NCBI GenBank assembly: GCA_017511005.1
Contig: JAFWLP010000046.1
Location: 1-64,000, forward strand
Direction of reading: 5' to 3'
DNA from: Clostridiales bacterium
Lineage (GTDB): Bacteria > Bacillota > Clostridia > Saccharofermentanales > Saccharofermentanaceae
DNA length: 64,000 nt
Below the pieces are notes generated by a model. That model searched no databases and was not told the DNA's origin. It saw nothing but the letters and a program-made list of their open reading frames with translations. Positions within the stretch are counted from its first letter, which is position 1. Each line of letters starts with the position of its first letter. Of the stretch, positions 1 to 8,241 are shown one piece after another. The position numbers and the translations under genes were made by a program.

Positions 1-131
1 CGTGTATCGGGATTGATGCCTGTATTGGCAATAATCTCGTGTGCACTTGTTCTTCCGATTCCGTAAATGTACGTGAGAGCGATCTCGATCCTCTTATCAT
101 TCGGTAAATCTACGCCGGCTATACGAGCCAT
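1..131 (-). CDS. rpsM: 30S ribosomal protein S13, N-terminal part (cut by window edge)
   Basis: The first 43 codons translate to a typical S13 start ([20 protein letters not shown]) followed by the [14 protein letters not shown] segment, the first helix-two-turn-helix of this small-subunit head protein. S13 contacts S19, 16S rRNA and P-site tRNA. The ATG ends at 131 and is preceded by a strong GGAGG 6-7 bases upstream. The rest of the gene lies outside the window. rpmJ is upstream, as in other Firmicutes, but with an unusually long, structured spacer of 220 bases. Identification is secure. Confidence 0.97.
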   Translation of the reverse strand, partial: MARIAGVDLPNDKRIEIALTYIYGIGRTSAHEIIANTGINPDT

Positions 132-173
132 TTAATGTACCTCCGTATTGGATAAAGTGGTATTAATCTCTAT

Positions 174-340
174 TTGACACACGTAAGTCAAGGAACTCCG
201 GGTTAGGGAGCAGCCGCCCTCTCGGTAACGGTGAGTAAATATGATTACTTTTCTTTAATTGTGCTGTGCGGGAAGGAGCTATTATCCCGCGGTCTTCTTT
301 ATCACGTCGTACGGGGCTAATTCCGTACCATTAGAAGACC
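174..340 (-). promoter_or_regulatory. Structured spacer between rpmJ and rpsM, candidate cis-regulatory RNA
   Basis: Read on the minus strand, the 220-base spacer folds into several hairpins. The first has an outer 8-bp stem (GGTCTTCT/AGAAGACC, plus-strand arms 291-298 and 333-340) enclosing a 6-bp stem (GTACGG/CCGTAC, 309-314 and 323-328). Then come a 6-bp GCGGGA/TCCCGC stem (268-273 and 285-290), an AGTAA/TTACT stem (234-238 and 245-249) and a TTGAC/GTCAA stem (174-178 and 187-191). There is no U-tract, so these are not intrinsic terminators. The spacer could be a ribosomal-protein leader controlling rpsM and its downstream genes, or an mRNA-processing site. The stems are seen; the role is inferred. 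Confidence 0.5.
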
Positions 341-351
341 CGTCAATTGCA

Positions 352-465
352 TTAACCCTGTCTCTGCTTATGCTTGGGGTCTGAGCAAATGACCATGACT
401 TTGCCGTTGCGGCGAATGATCTTGCACTTTTCGCACATCGGCTTTACTGACGGTCGTACTTTCAT
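352..465 (-). CDS. rpmJ: 50S ribosomal protein L36
   Basis: A 37-residue protein starting [20 protein letters not shown], matching L36 over its whole length. It is the zinc-binding form: the CxxC at residues 11-14 pairs with Cys27 and His32. The start ATG follows AGGAGG with 7 bases between. It belongs to the large subunit near the peptidyl-transferase region. infA normally lies directly upstream; here two unrelated genes and two terminators intervene, and rpmJ has its own promoter at 533-560. Confidence 0.97.
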   Translation of the reverse strand: MKVRPSVKPMCEKCKIIRRNGKVMVICSDPKHKQRQG

Positions 466-532
466 ATTAGTACCTCCTGTTGCTGATTTTTTCCACAACA
501 AATACAGGCGCCTTCTGAGCGCATGCTAAACA

Positions 533-560
533 ATTATAGCAAAATTATTCCGGTTTTCAA
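533..560 (-). promoter_or_regulatory. Promoter of rpmJ-rpsM
   Basis: On the minus strand TTGAAA (555-560) and a perfect TATAAT (533-538) are 16 bases apart, and TG one base before the -10 makes an extended -10. It lies just downstream of the terminator at 611-632 and about 70 bases before the rpmJ start, so it should drive this half of the ribosomal cluster independently of secY. Confidence 0.85.
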
Positions 561-610
561 CAGGAAATTTCAGGTATGACGCACTTTTTAATCATGTTCC
601 TAATAAACAT

Positions 611-632
611 AAAAGAGCCGCCCGGAGGCGGC
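611..632 (-). terminator. Intrinsic terminator after the 261-residue membrane protein gene
   Basis: On the minus strand GCCGCC and GGCGGC form a 6-bp GC stem with a 4-base loop (plus-strand arms 617-622 and 627-632), followed by TCTTTTAT. It ends the transcript of the gene at 666-1451 and insulates rpmJ. Confidence 0.8.
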
Positions 633-665
633 CCCATTATAGCATCACATCACTGCCTTATCCAC

Positions 666-1451
666 TTATCCGAAGATTCCGCCTGATGCGGGAAGAGGTA
701 TCGTGATCATGAAAATGACCGCGATGAGCAGGCATACCATGCTGATAACAAGAACGACCTTCTTGTTTGTCTGGTTCTTGAATACGCCGACGATACCGAG
801 CAGGAACAGTGCGACACTGTAGATGACAGATACAAGTGAGAACTTGTCGCCGTTTGCGTTATCCTGCTGTCCCTGTTCGAGAACTGCCTGTGCTTCATCA
901 AGCTTGGCATTTGCATCGACGAAATAGCTGTCGACGAATTCCGGATCAGAGAACGGTGAGACAATGGCCTTGCCGTTTTCATCATAGATCCAGGCAAGGA
1001 TATCCTCAGTGTCGGATACGCCGTCATTAAAGCCTTCCTGATCGTAGCCGATGAGAGCTGCCATGTCGTCAGAGAGATTATCCATGCAGAACCACTGCAG
1101 CTTCCATACATATGCCTCGACCTCAGCCTGGTCATTTACGGAATCCGCATACATGATCTCGATCTCAAAATCCTGGATCGTGTTCCAGATATCCATGTCC
1201 TGTGTGAGGCTCTGGACTGCGGAATTGTAGAGCGCGTTTCCGTCGCTGGAGAGATTGTTGCTCGTCGCATAATTGGTTGCCTGGTTGCCGCCGTGAATGG
1301 ATCCGACATAGCTTGCCCAGGCTGTGAGAAGAGCGGTAATACCGAGAAGGATTACCGTTACGATCTCAAGTTTGTTGTCATCCAGAAAAGCCAGGAAAGG
1401 CTTCTTGCCCTCTGTCTTTTTCTCTTCTTTCTTTGCTTTTTCTTCTGCCAT
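666..1451 (-). CDS. Membrane protein of unknown function, inserted in the ribosomal cluster
   Basis: 261 residues. A Lys/Glu-rich cytoplasmic N-terminus (residues 1-27) leads into a membrane segment at about 28-48. A 150-residue acidic, Trp/Asp-rich domain follows, then two hydrophobic segments near 206-224 and 231-252 and a short Gly-rich tail. The layout of one N-terminal and two C-terminal membrane segments around a soluble domain recalls DUF4337-type proteins, but I cannot assign a family with confidence. The ATG follows a weak AAGGA site. It has a terminator on each side and is probably monocistronic. Nothing links it to translation except position. Confidence 0.75.
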   Translation of the reverse strand: MAEEKAKKEEKKTEGKKPFLAFLDDNKLEIVTVILLGITALLTAWASYVGSIHGGNQATNYATSNNLSSDGNALYNSAVQSLTQDMDIWNTIQDFEIEIMYADSVNDQAEVEAYVWKLQWFCMDNLSDDMAALIGYDQEGFNDGVSDTEDILAWIYDENGKAIVSPFSDPEFVDSYFVDANAKLDEAQAVLEQGQQDNANGDKFSLVSVIYSVALFLLGIVGVFKNQTNKKVVLVISMVCLLIAVIFMITIPLPASGGIFG

Positions 1452-1464
1452 TGTATTGTTCCTT

Positions 1465-1503
1465 TCCCAAACAAAAGCACAATTACCGCGTGATAACTGT
1501 GCT
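1465..1503 (-). terminator. Hairpin with T-tract between the 128- and 261-residue genes
   Basis: Minus-strand AGCACAGTTA pairs with TAATTGTGCT (plus-strand arms 1476-1485 and 1494-1503, one G-U pair) around an 8-base loop, followed by TTTTGTTT. It should terminate the upstream 128-residue gene. Because it ends only about 15-20 bases before the next start codon and no clear promoter lies between, it may also act as an attenuator controlling read-through into that gene. Confidence 0.65.
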
Positions 1504-1551
1504 CTTGAACAGTTTATTTGATTACATTAATAACGGAATCAAAACCACAAA

Positions 1552-1938
1552 TCAAATGCCCATTTCCTGCAGTTCTTTAGCAACAGCCTCAACCTGCTTC
1601 TCGCAGAGCTTGCTGTTCTTTCCGCCGATGCTTCCGAGGTTGCCCCAGCCGTTTGTCAGAGCTCCGATAGCCATGTTCTTTGCGAGGTTATCCATTCCTG
1701 CAGCCTCTGCCTTCATGACTGTCCACTTCGGACCGGGCTTGTTACCCTGTGTCATAGCGGGAATGATCTGAACCTGATTCTGTCTGTCAACTTCATCAAA
1801 GCAGATGATGTTTGTAAAACCATGCTTAACCATCTTCGGCTTTCCGGGTGTGAATTCATGATCCTTGATAGCTTCGAAAAGAGTATCCATCGTGTAATCA
1901 TTCTTTAAGACTACCTTGATCTGTTTGATTCCTAACAT
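1552..1938 (-). CDS. Small soluble protein of unknown function
   Basis: 128 residues, starting MLGIKQIKVVLKNDYTMDTL. I chose this ATG (1938) because GGAGG sits 5 bases upstream; an in-frame ATG 27 bases further up has no ribosome binding site. No membrane segment or signal peptide is evident. The middle is Gly/Asn-rich (GNKPGPKWTV, NGWGNLGSIGG) and the C-terminus is a predicted helix. I do not recognise a family. It lies between the infA terminator and another terminator and has its own extended -10 promoter, so it is a single-gene unit dropped into the ribosomal cluster. Confidence 0.75.
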   Translation of the reverse strand: MLGIKQIKVVLKNDYTMDTLFEAIKDHEFTPGKPKMVKHGFTNIICFDEVDRQNQVQIIPAMTQGNKPGPKWTVMKAEAAGMDNLAKNMAIGALTNGWGNLGSIGGKNSKLCEKQVEAVAKELQEMGI

Positions 1939-1998
1939 AAATACCTCCAAATACGCAATTCCCATGCATTTGATCCACAGGAATAAATTCTATGGGTG

Positions 1999-2007
1999 AG
2001 TATAACA
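1999..2007 (-). promoter_or_regulatory. Extended -10 promoter of the 128-residue gene
   Basis: Minus-strand TGTTATACT is an extended -10 (TGnTATACT). No good -35 is visible. The same string in the wider form TGTGTTATACTC recurs before the exosortase operon at 53583-53591. It sits about 60 bases before the start codon and after the infA terminator. Confidence 0.55.
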
Positions 2008-2048
2008 CAAAATGTGAAAATGCATAGAAAAATATAAGATATATGTGA

Positions 2049-2089
2049 AAAATAAAAAACGTACTGAACCTTAATACGTTCAGTACGTT
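2049..2089 (-). terminator. Intrinsic terminator of the secY-adk-map-infA operon
   Basis: A perfect 12-bp stem, AACGTACTGAAC against GTTCAGTACGTT (plus-strand arms 2058-2069 and 2078-2089), with an 8-base loop, runs straight into TTTTTTATTTTT on the minus strand. It lies 32 bases after the infA stop. A stop signal here is unusual, because infA is normally co-transcribed with rpmJ and rpsM. Confidence 0.9.
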
Positions 2090-2120
2090 AAAACGATCAT
2101 ATCCTGATCAATATCATCGA

Positions 2121-2354
2121 TCACTGCTTCGGCTTCTTCTCGCCTCTCCAGGTGATCCTTCCGCGGGAAAGGTCATAAGGGGAGATTTCCATTGTTACTT
2201 TGTCACCCGGAAGGATCTTAATGTAATTCTGCCTGAGCTTTCCTGACAAATGGGCAAGAACGATATGCCCGCTGTCGAGCTTAACCTTGAACATTGCGTT
2301 CGGCAAAGCCTCATCAACCACTCCCAGTACTTCAATAACATCTTCCTTTGCCAT
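2121..2354 (-). CDS. infA: Translation initiation factor IF-1
   Basis: 77 residues forming a single S1/OB-fold domain, with the family start [20 protein letters not shown] and the conserved [17 protein letters not shown] and LSRGRITWR stretches. IF-1 binds the A site of the 30S subunit and works with IF-2 and IF-3 in initiation. Its ATG overlaps the map stop by one base (TAATG), so the two are translationally coupled. It is the last gene of its operon here, closed by the terminator at 2049-2089. Confidence 0.97.
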   Translation of the reverse strand: MAKEDVIEVLGVVDEALPNAMFKVKLDSGHIVLAHLSGKLRQNYIKILPGDKVTMEISPYDLSRGRITWRGEKKPKQ

Positions 2355-3124
2355 TAATAACCCTCCTCGTAGTCATAAGTCGTCAGATACGGACCCTCAT
2401 CCGTTATCAGTATTGTATTCTCATAGTGACTTGCAGGCTTTCCGTCCTGAGTAACTATTGTCCACTTATCGCTTAAGATCTCTATCTCACGTGTGCCTAA
2501 TGTTATCATCGGCTCAATGCAGATGGCCATACCTTTCTTTAACTTGTAGCCGTGGCCCGCTCTTCCGTAGTTCGGTACGTCGGGATCCTGATGCATCGTT
2601 GTTCCTATGCCGTGACCGGTAAGTTCCCTTACGACACCGTATCCAAATCCCTCGCAGTATTCCTGGATGGCGTGACCGATGTCGCCTGTCCTCATGCCCG
2701 GCTTGGCATATTCCAGTCCGATCCAGAAGGATTTTTCCGTCCTCTCGACGAGATCCCTTACTTCGGGAGCAACGTCTCCGACAAGATAGGTCCTGCATGC
2801 ATCGGACTGATAACCGTCAAGGATGGCTCCGACATCTACAGATATGATATCGCCATCCTGGAGTATCCTGGATTTTCTGGGAATGCCGTGTACGACCTCA
2901 TCGTTAACGGAAGCACAGATAGTTCCTGGGAACGGTGGCTGGCCGTAATTGAGGAAAGACGGGACAGCGTCATAACTCCTGATAATGTCATAGCAGAGTT
3001 TGTCGACATCATGGGTGGAGATACCCGGCTTGATCTCGTCTCTGCAGGCCTTGAAGACATGCTGCAGTATCTTTCCCGCAGCCTTCATCTTCTCAAATTC
3101 TTCATTGGTAAGGATTTCTACCAT
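2354..3124 (-). CDS. map: Methionine aminopeptidase, type I
   Basis: 256 residues. This cytosolic metalloenzyme removes the N-terminal Met from nascent proteins. The pita-bread fold metal ligands are visible: Asp in [14 protein letters not shown] (two Asp), His in [12 protein letters not shown], Glu in CIEPMITLG and the C-terminal Glu in HYENTILIT. The substrate-site His lies in [11 protein letters not shown]. There is no N-terminal SH3 or zinc-finger extension, as expected for the short bacterial type. The start [10 protein letters not shown] follows the adk stop by 19 bases. Confidence 0.97.
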   Translation of the reverse strand: MVEILTNEEFEKMKAAGKILQHVFKACRDEIKPGISTHDVDKLCYDIIRSYDAVPSFLNYGQPPFPGTICASVNDEVVHGIPRKSRILQDGDIISVDVGAILDGYQSDACRTYLVGDVAPEVRDLVERTEKSFWIGLEYAKPGMRTGDIGHAIQEYCEGFGYGVVRELTGHGIGTTMHQDPDVPNYGRAGHGYKLKKGMAICIEPMITLGTREIEILSDKWTIVTQDGKPASHYENTILITDEGPYLTTYDYEEGY

Positions 3125-3143
3125 TTATATTACCTGTTTCTAA

Positions 3144-3797
3144 TTAGAGTCCTAAGTTCTTAAGCCCTGCCTCGATGGAAGCGATGCAGGAATCGGAATC
3201 AACATTGTTGTTTCCCTCTACGATGATCCCTCTCTCATTGTAGAAATCGATAAGAGGCTGTGTATTTACGCGGTATGTCTCGAGTCTCTTAGCAACCGTC
3301 TCCGGATTGTCATCAGTTCTCTGATAAACCTTGCCTCCGCATACGTCGCAGACGCCCTCGACCTTCGTGGGCATATACTTGACGTTAAAGCTTGCGCCGC
3401 ACTTCTCGCAGACACGTCTGGTCGTTACTCTGTCCATGATGACCTCATCATCACAGATAACATAGACAACAGCGTCGATCTTTGATCCCTTTGCGGCAAG
3501 CATCTTATCGAGTGCCTCTGCCTGGGCAATGTTTCTCGGGAAACCGTCAAGGATGTATCCCTTCTCACAATCAGGATTGGAAAGACGGTCCTCCACCATT
3601 CTGATGGTAACGTCATCAGGAACAAGAGCACCCTTGTCGATGTAGGATTTTGCTTCGATTCCAAGGGAAGTGTTCTCTTTGATGTTATATCTGAACAGAT
3701 CGCCGGTCGATATGTGGGCAAGATCGTATTTCTCCCTTAAGACTGTTGCTGATGTACCCTTTCCGGATCCGGGTGCGCCTAGAATGATCAGATTCAT
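3144..3797 (-). CDS. adk: Adenylate kinase (zinc-containing LID)
   Basis: 217 residues, catalysing AMP + ATP to 2 ADP. The P-loop is GAPGSGKGT at residues 7-15. The AMP-binding core follows, with DGFPRNIAQA. The LID carries four Cys (CEKC then CDVC, 16 residues apart), the structural zinc site common in Gram-positive adenylate kinases. The gene lies between secY and map, the standard position. The ATG at 3797 follows GGGAGG. Confidence 0.97.
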   Translation of the reverse strand: MNLIILGAPGSGKGTSATVLREKYDLAHISTGDLFRYNIKENTSLGIEAKSYIDKGALVPDDVTIRMVEDRLSNPDCEKGYILDGFPRNIAQAEALDKMLAAKGSKIDAVVYVICDDEVIMDRVTTRRVCEKCGASFNVKYMPTKVEGVCDVCGGKVYQRTDDNPETVAKRLETYRVNTQPLIDFYNERGIIVEGNNNVDSDSCIASIEAGLKNLGL

Positions 3798-3811
3798 AGT
3801 TGAAACCTCCC

Positions 3812-5119
3812 TTATTTTTTGTAATTCTTACGTCTCTTGTCTTTGCCTGCCTGCTTGAGCTTGTCTTCCTCCGCCTTGAGGGCATTATCAAGCAGTGTCT
3901 TCATTTCGATAAATCCGCCGCCGATAAGAAGCAGAGCGATGCCTCCGAAAGCAATGCCGTTAAGCGCCGGAATGGCATTCAGTGCCATGGGTACGACGCT
4001 GACAAGAACGAGGTATGCGCAGTCGGTGGTGTTCAGATTGTTATACAAAGCCATCAGATACTGTGATGTCGGCTTACCGGGTTTGATGCCCTGGATATAT
4101 CCGCCGTTTTGCTTGATCTGGTTGGACATATCAAAGGGGTTGAACTGCATCATGGCAAATATGTAAGTAAAGAAAACAACGAAAACGATGTAGAACGGGA
4201 TATATGAAAGGCTTGTAGGGAGATTCCTCCAGGCAGTTGCCCATGCGGCGTCTGAACCGGGAATCACCATTGCGATTATCGAAGAAGGAAGCAGCGTAAC
4301 GGTCAAGGTGTAAATGATGGGGGTTATGCCTGCCTGGGTAACCTTGAGCGGGATGACCTGATTCTGCATTCCGTACTGCTTCATTCCCACTGTTCTCTTG
4401 GAGAAGATGATCCTGAGCTTCTTCTCACCCATATTGATAAGTATGATGAAGAAAAGGATACCCGCACATAAAAGGATAATGAAGAAAGTGAACAGAACAG
4501 CCGAAAGAGGTCCGAAGATGCTTGCGTTTCCAAAGCTCTTATATAATTCAAAAGGAATGTTACGGAGGATTCCGGCAACGATTATTATCGTAAGTCCGTC
4601 ACCTATGCCCTTGGTATTGAGCAGTTCCACGCACCAGCCGCAGAATGCGCTTCCGACCGCGACAGATATTCCGCAGATAACAATCGCAACCCAAAAGTTG
4701 AGGGAACCGGTAACGGCTCCTCTCATGCCTACACAGTAAAGCACTGCGAAGATCACGGAAGAAACTATTGTCGCTATTCTCGTGTATTTGGTTATGACCT
4801 TTGTTCCCTCATCACCCGCCTGAGCCAGATTCCTGAGCTTCGGAACTGCCAGCGTAACGATCTGCATGACTATTGATGCCACCAGGAACGGATATATACC
4901 AAGGCTTGTAATGGAAATATTCTCCAATGCTTTGATTGAAAGGATATCGATGATCAGACCAACGCTTCCCCAGCCGGCAACCCTGCTTATAGCGGCGGCA
5001 CGGTTAAGACCCGGAACGGGAACAAGCGTGAGCAGACTAAGAATGGAAACAATAAGGAAGGTAAACAGTATCTTCTTCTTTGTTTCTTCAGTATTTAAGC
5101 TGTCTCTCAAAGTGCTCAT
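3812..5119 (-). CDS. secY: Preprotein translocase subunit SecY
   Basis: 435 residues with about ten membrane segments, the central channel of the Sec translocon. Family landmarks include LGIYPFLVASIVMQI in TM2, QYGMQNQVIPLKVTQAGITP before TM7, and the cytosolic loop KQNGGYIQGIKPGKPTSQYL. The C-terminus is Lys-rich. The ATG follows AAGGAG. A promoter lies directly upstream at 5159-5186, so the operon secY-adk-map-infA can start here. rplO and other genes that usually precede secY are not in this window; alr lies upstream instead. Confidence 0.97.
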   Translation of the reverse strand: MSTLRDSLNTEETKKKILFTFLIVSILSLLTLVPVPGLNRAAAISRVAGWGSVGLIIDILSIKALENISITSLGIYPFLVASIVMQIVTLAVPKLRNLAQAGDEGTKVITKYTRIATIVSSVIFAVLYCVGMRGAVTGSLNFWVAIVICGISVAVGSAFCGWCVELLNTKGIGDGLTIIIVAGILRNIPFELYKSFGNASIFGPLSAVLFTFFIILLCAGILFFIILINMGEKKLRIIFSKRTVGMKQYGMQNQVIPLKVTQAGITPIIYTLTVTLLPSSIIAMVIPGSDAAWATAWRNLPTSLSYIPFYIVFVVFFTYIFAMMQFNPFDMSNQIKQNGGYIQGIKPGKPTSQYLMALYNNLNTTDCAYLVLVSVVPMALNAIPALNGIAFGGIALLLIGGGFIEMKTLLDNALKAEEDKLKQAGKDKRRKNYKK

Positions 5120-5158
5120 TAATAGACATTCTCCTTGGTATATGAATGAAACTTATGT

Positions 5159-5186
5159 ATTATAGCGCAATTCCGCGCATTTTTCA
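5159..5186 (-). promoter_or_regulatory. Promoter of the secY operon
   Basis: Minus-strand TATAAT (5159-5164) with TGAAAA (5181-5186) 16 bases upstream, about 40 bases before the secY start. The -10 is perfect and the -35 weak. An alr-driven transcript reading into secY is possible as well, since I see no strong terminator between the two genes. Confidence 0.65.
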
Positions 5187-5211
5187 CCGAATATCTCGAA
5201 AAGAGAAACGG

Positions 5212-6360
5212 TCAGCCTCCGGTATAGATCCTTCTTACTCTTTTGCCGACGTCACAGGTGATCTCATAATTGATCGTACCCAGTGCATCAGCCAGCTCGT
5301 CGGCGGGCCTTGAGCTTCCGAATACGGTGACACGGTCGCCGACCCGGGGTCTTTCCTCAAGATCAGTCGTGTCGACCATGCACATGTCCATGCAGATATT
5401 TCCGATGATCGGACACTTCTTCCCTCCGATGACCAGTTCGAATCCGTTTGACAGCCTCCGGGACAGTCCGTCGGCGTAACCTATCCCGACAGTTGTCACT
5501 TCGGTGGTGCGTCCGGCAGTGAAACGTCTGCCGTAGCTTATCGTTGTTCCTTCCGGAACCGTCTTGATGTGTATGACCTTGGCATACCAGTTCATCACCG
5601 GTCTGAGTTCGATGTCACATACGGGTCTGGGACATCCGGGCGGCATAAGGCCGTACAGGATTATCCCTGCCCTTACCAGATCAAGGTGCATTCCGGGAAA
5701 TCTCAGGATGCCGGCACTGTTGCAGATATGCCTTTTCTCAAAGCTGATGCCTTTTTCCTTCAGTTCCGCGATCTGCGCCATGAACAGGTCGAACTGGCGC
5801 TTTGTGTATTCGTCATCACTTGTATCGGCAACCGCGAAATGGGAGAAGACACCGTATGGTTCGATCCCGGGAAGAGTGCACGATCTGACGATCATGTCAG
5901 TCTCGCTTCCGTCGGTCTTGAAGCCGATCCTTCCCATTCCGGTATCCAGCTTAATGTGGATCCTGCATTTCCTGCCCTGCCTGACAGCTTCGTCCGACAA
6001 AGTTTTCGCAATGTCATAAGAATAGACGGACTGCTCAACATCATACCTGACCGCATCCTCGAATCTGGAAGGATCGGTGTATCCCAGAGTCATCATGGGA
6101 ACTTCTATACCGTGTCTGCGGAGCTCGACCGCTTCATCTATGGTCGCAAGACATAGTCCGGCAGCACCGCTACCGATAAGTGTCCTTGCAGTCTCCAGCG
6201 CCCCGTGGCCGTATGCATCAGCCTTGACGACAGCCAATATTCCCGTGCCGGGATTTGTCGCCTTCCTGATCTGCTCAAAATTATGCTTCAGCGCATCAAG
6301 GTCGATCTCAACGCACGAACGGTCGAAAACGCTGTCTCTGTAACCGGGATTCTCAGTCAT
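5212..6360 (-). CDS. alr: Alanine racemase
   Basis: 382 residues. This PLP enzyme converts L-alanine to D-alanine for peptidoglycan. The PLP lysine lies in AVVKADAYGHGA, and the catalytic Tyr in the C-terminal domain in VGIGYADGLSRRLSNG. The substrate-site segment GNICMDMCMVD is also present. The ATG at 6360 has GGAG 8 bases upstream; a GTG three codons earlier is a weaker alternative. The start overlaps the nnrD stop by 8 bases, so the genes are coupled. It is the last gene of the 9885-5212 operon and lies upstream of secY. Confidence 0.95.
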   Translation of the reverse strand: MTENPGYRDSVFDRSCVEIDLDALKHNFEQIRKATNPGTGILAVVKADAYGHGALETARTLIGSGAAGLCLATIDEAVELRRHGIEVPMMTLGYTDPSRFEDAVRYDVEQSVYSYDIAKTLSDEAVRQGRKCRIHIKLDTGMGRIGFKTDGSETDMIVRSCTLPGIEPYGVFSHFAVADTSDDEYTKRQFDLFMAQIAELKEKGISFEKRHICNSAGILRFPGMHLDLVRAGIILYGLMPPGCPRPVCDIELRPVMNWYAKVIHIKTVPEGTTISYGRRFTAGRTTEVTTVGIGYADGLSRRLSNGFELVIGGKKCPIIGNICMDMCMVDTTDLEERPRVGDRVTVFGSSRPADELADALGTINYEITCDVGKRVRRIYTGG

Positions 6361-7246
6361 TGCCGTCACTCCAGCCTGCTTCCAGATATCCTTCCGGAAG
6401 ATAATTCAGAAGATCCGCCGGCAGCATGCATATCTCACCAATATCATCAGCAGCTGCCCTTCCCGCCTTTGAATGGATAAAGACCGCGGAACAGGCGGCT
6501 TTGTACGGTTCCATTCCCTGTGCAAGAAAACCGGCGGCAAGTCCCGCAAGGACATCGCCCGATCCGCCCTTGGCCAAACCGCTGTTCGGTTCATTGAGGG
6601 TGTAGAGGTCACCGCCGGGAACGGCGATCAGAGTCCTGTAGCTCTTGAGGACCACAATGCAGTTGTTTTCCGCGGCAAAACAGAGTGCCTTATCTCCGCC
6701 ATTGTCAGAAATCTCCTGAACGGGGACTCCCAGCATTCTCGCAAACTCACCCGCATGGGGAGTAATGACGGCAGGGACAGCCCTCGCCCTGAGGCGCTCT
6801 TTCAGCCTTGACAGGACATCCGGTCTGTATGCCAGGGCACCTGCATCAAGAATGATATTCGCGGCATCCCTCAAAAACACTTCAGTCAATGCCTCCATAT
6901 CCCCGTAATCCGTCGGAATGCCGGGACCAATGAGGACGGAAGATGCCTTTTTGGAAAGATCTGATGCTTTTCTCTGGAGTCCGGCAGTCCCTTCAGGGCG
7001 CAGTTCAAGAAGAGCGCAAGGTTCGATGCAGCTTACCGCATTGAGAGTCTTCTCTTCAGAAAACACCCTTACCAGACCGGCACCCGATCTTAAGGCTGCG
7101 CCGCATGCCAATACGGCGGCACCGGTCATGAACTCGGATCCCGCACAGATGAGCGTGGTACCGAACGTGTTCTTATGTCCGTCTTCCTGACGTTCGGGTC
7201 TGAAACCCGATATCAGTTCACTGTCGATTCGGATGATCTCAGCCAT
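6353..7246 (-). CDS. nnrD: ADP/ATP-dependent (S)-NAD(P)H-hydrate dehydratase
   Basis: 297 residues covering only the C-terminal YjeF kinase-like domain. It repairs hydrated NAD(P)H using ADP or ATP. Family signatures: [13 protein letters not shown] near the N-terminus, [13 protein letters not shown] in the middle, and [20 protein letters not shown], the nucleotide-binding glycine-rich loop. The epimerase partner NnrE is usually fused N-terminally; it is absent here and would have to be encoded elsewhere. The start overlaps the metA stop by 8 bases and the stop overlaps alr, so all three are co-translated. Confidence 0.9.
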   Translation of the reverse strand: MAEIIRIDSELISGFRPERQEDGHKNTFGTTLICAGSEFMTGAAVLACGAALRSGAGLVRVFSEEKTLNAVSCIEPCALLELRPEGTAGLQRKASDLSKKASSVLIGPGIPTDYGDMEALTEVFLRDAANIILDAGALAYRPDVLSRLKERLRARAVPAVITPHAGEFARMLGVPVQEISDNGGDKALCFAAENNCIVVLKSYRTLIAVPGGDLYTLNEPNSGLAKGGSGDVLAGLAAGFLAQGMEPYKAACSAVFIHSKAGRAAADDIGEICMLPADLLNYLPEGYLEAGWSDGND

Positions 7247-8213
7247 TTTTCTCCAAGTCTCTGTCAGGTATCAGATCTTCGTTCCTGATGCTCCTGATCA
7301 GGTTGATGTCGAACGGCGTCTCCTGATATACATAGTAGTTGAGCCAGTTCGTATACATCAGGGTCGCGGAAGACCTCCACTTAAGAAGCGGACCTTTATC
7401 AGGATCGTCATCAATGTAGTAATTCTTCGGAAGATCAACGTCTTTCAGTCCGGCGTTAAGATCTCTTCTGTACTCTTTGTCCAGCGTATCCCTGTCATAC
7501 TCCGAGTGTCCGGTGATGAAGAACTGTCTTCCGTGAAGATCGGAGATCGCATATATTCCGCACTCCTCCGACTCGGACAGGATCCTTAGTTCCTTCCTCT
7601 TCTCAACGTCTTCGCGGCGTACTTCCGTGTATCTTGAATGAGGAACATAGAAGATGTCGTCAAAACCCCTGAAGAGCTTTACCGGTCTGGACCATGTCAT
7701 CGAGTGCTCGAAAACACCAAAGACTTTCCTGTCCAGAACGATCTTCGGGATGCCGTAATGATAGTACAGTCCCGCAAAGGCGCCCCAGCACAGATGAAGC
7801 GTTGAATAGACATGTGTCTTGCTCCATTCCATTATCTCCACCAGTTCGGGCCAGTAATCCACTTCCTCAAAAGGAAGCTTCTCGATCGGGGCACCCGTGA
7901 TTATCATGCCGTCGAAATATTCTTCGGAGATCTCGGGGAACGTCTTGTAAAACTTAAGGAGATGTTCCGCGGGAGTATGGGTCGACTGATGCGTCTTCGT
8001 GAACAGAAGCTCGACATCGACCTGGATCGGTGAATTCGATAAAGCCCTTAAGAGCTGTGTCTCAGTTGTTGATTTATCTGGCATCAGGTTGAGAATAAGG
8101 ATCCTTATGGGACGGATGTCCTGGGACAGAGCCCTGTTCTCCTCCATAACGAATATTCTTTCCTGTTCAAGGATATGCCTTGCCGGAAGATTGTCTGCTA
8201 TTCTGATAGGCAT
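7239..8213 (-). CDS. metAA: Homoserine O-acetyltransferase, MetA family
   Basis: 324 residues, a class I glutamine amidotransferase-like fold that acylates homoserine in methionine synthesis. The nucleophile is Cys142 ([12 protein letters not shown]), with the downstream His in ITGHSEYD. Residue 111 is Glu in [16 protein letters not shown]. Published work on MetA proteins ties Glu at this position to acetyl-CoA use, whereas E. coli succinyltransferase has Gly, so acetyltransferase is the better name. It is third in the operon 9885-5212, and no methionine-responsive riboswitch is visible upstream. Confidence 0.92.
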   Translation of the reverse strand: MPIRIADNLPARHILEQERIFVMEENRALSQDIRPIRILILNLMPDKSTTETQLLRALSNSPIQVDVELLFTKTHQSTHTPAEHLLKFYKTFPEISEEYFDGMIITGAPIEKLPFEEVDYWPELVEIMEWSKTHVYSTLHLCWGAFAGLYYHYGIPKIVLDRKVFGVFEHSMTWSRPVKLFRGFDDIFYVPHSRYTEVRREDVEKRKELRILSESEECGIYAISDLHGRQFFITGHSEYDRDTLDKEYRRDLNAGLKDVDLPKNYYIDDDPDKGPLLKWRSSATLMYTNWLNYYVYQETPFDINLIRSIRNEDLIPDRDLEKNG

Positions 8214-8241
8214 TTTCTGCCTCCTTTATTTCTCGAAAATA

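Noticed and set aside
2552..3163. Long plus-strand frame opposite map
   Set aside because: It lies wholly antisense to a clear methionine aminopeptidase and has no homology that I recognise.
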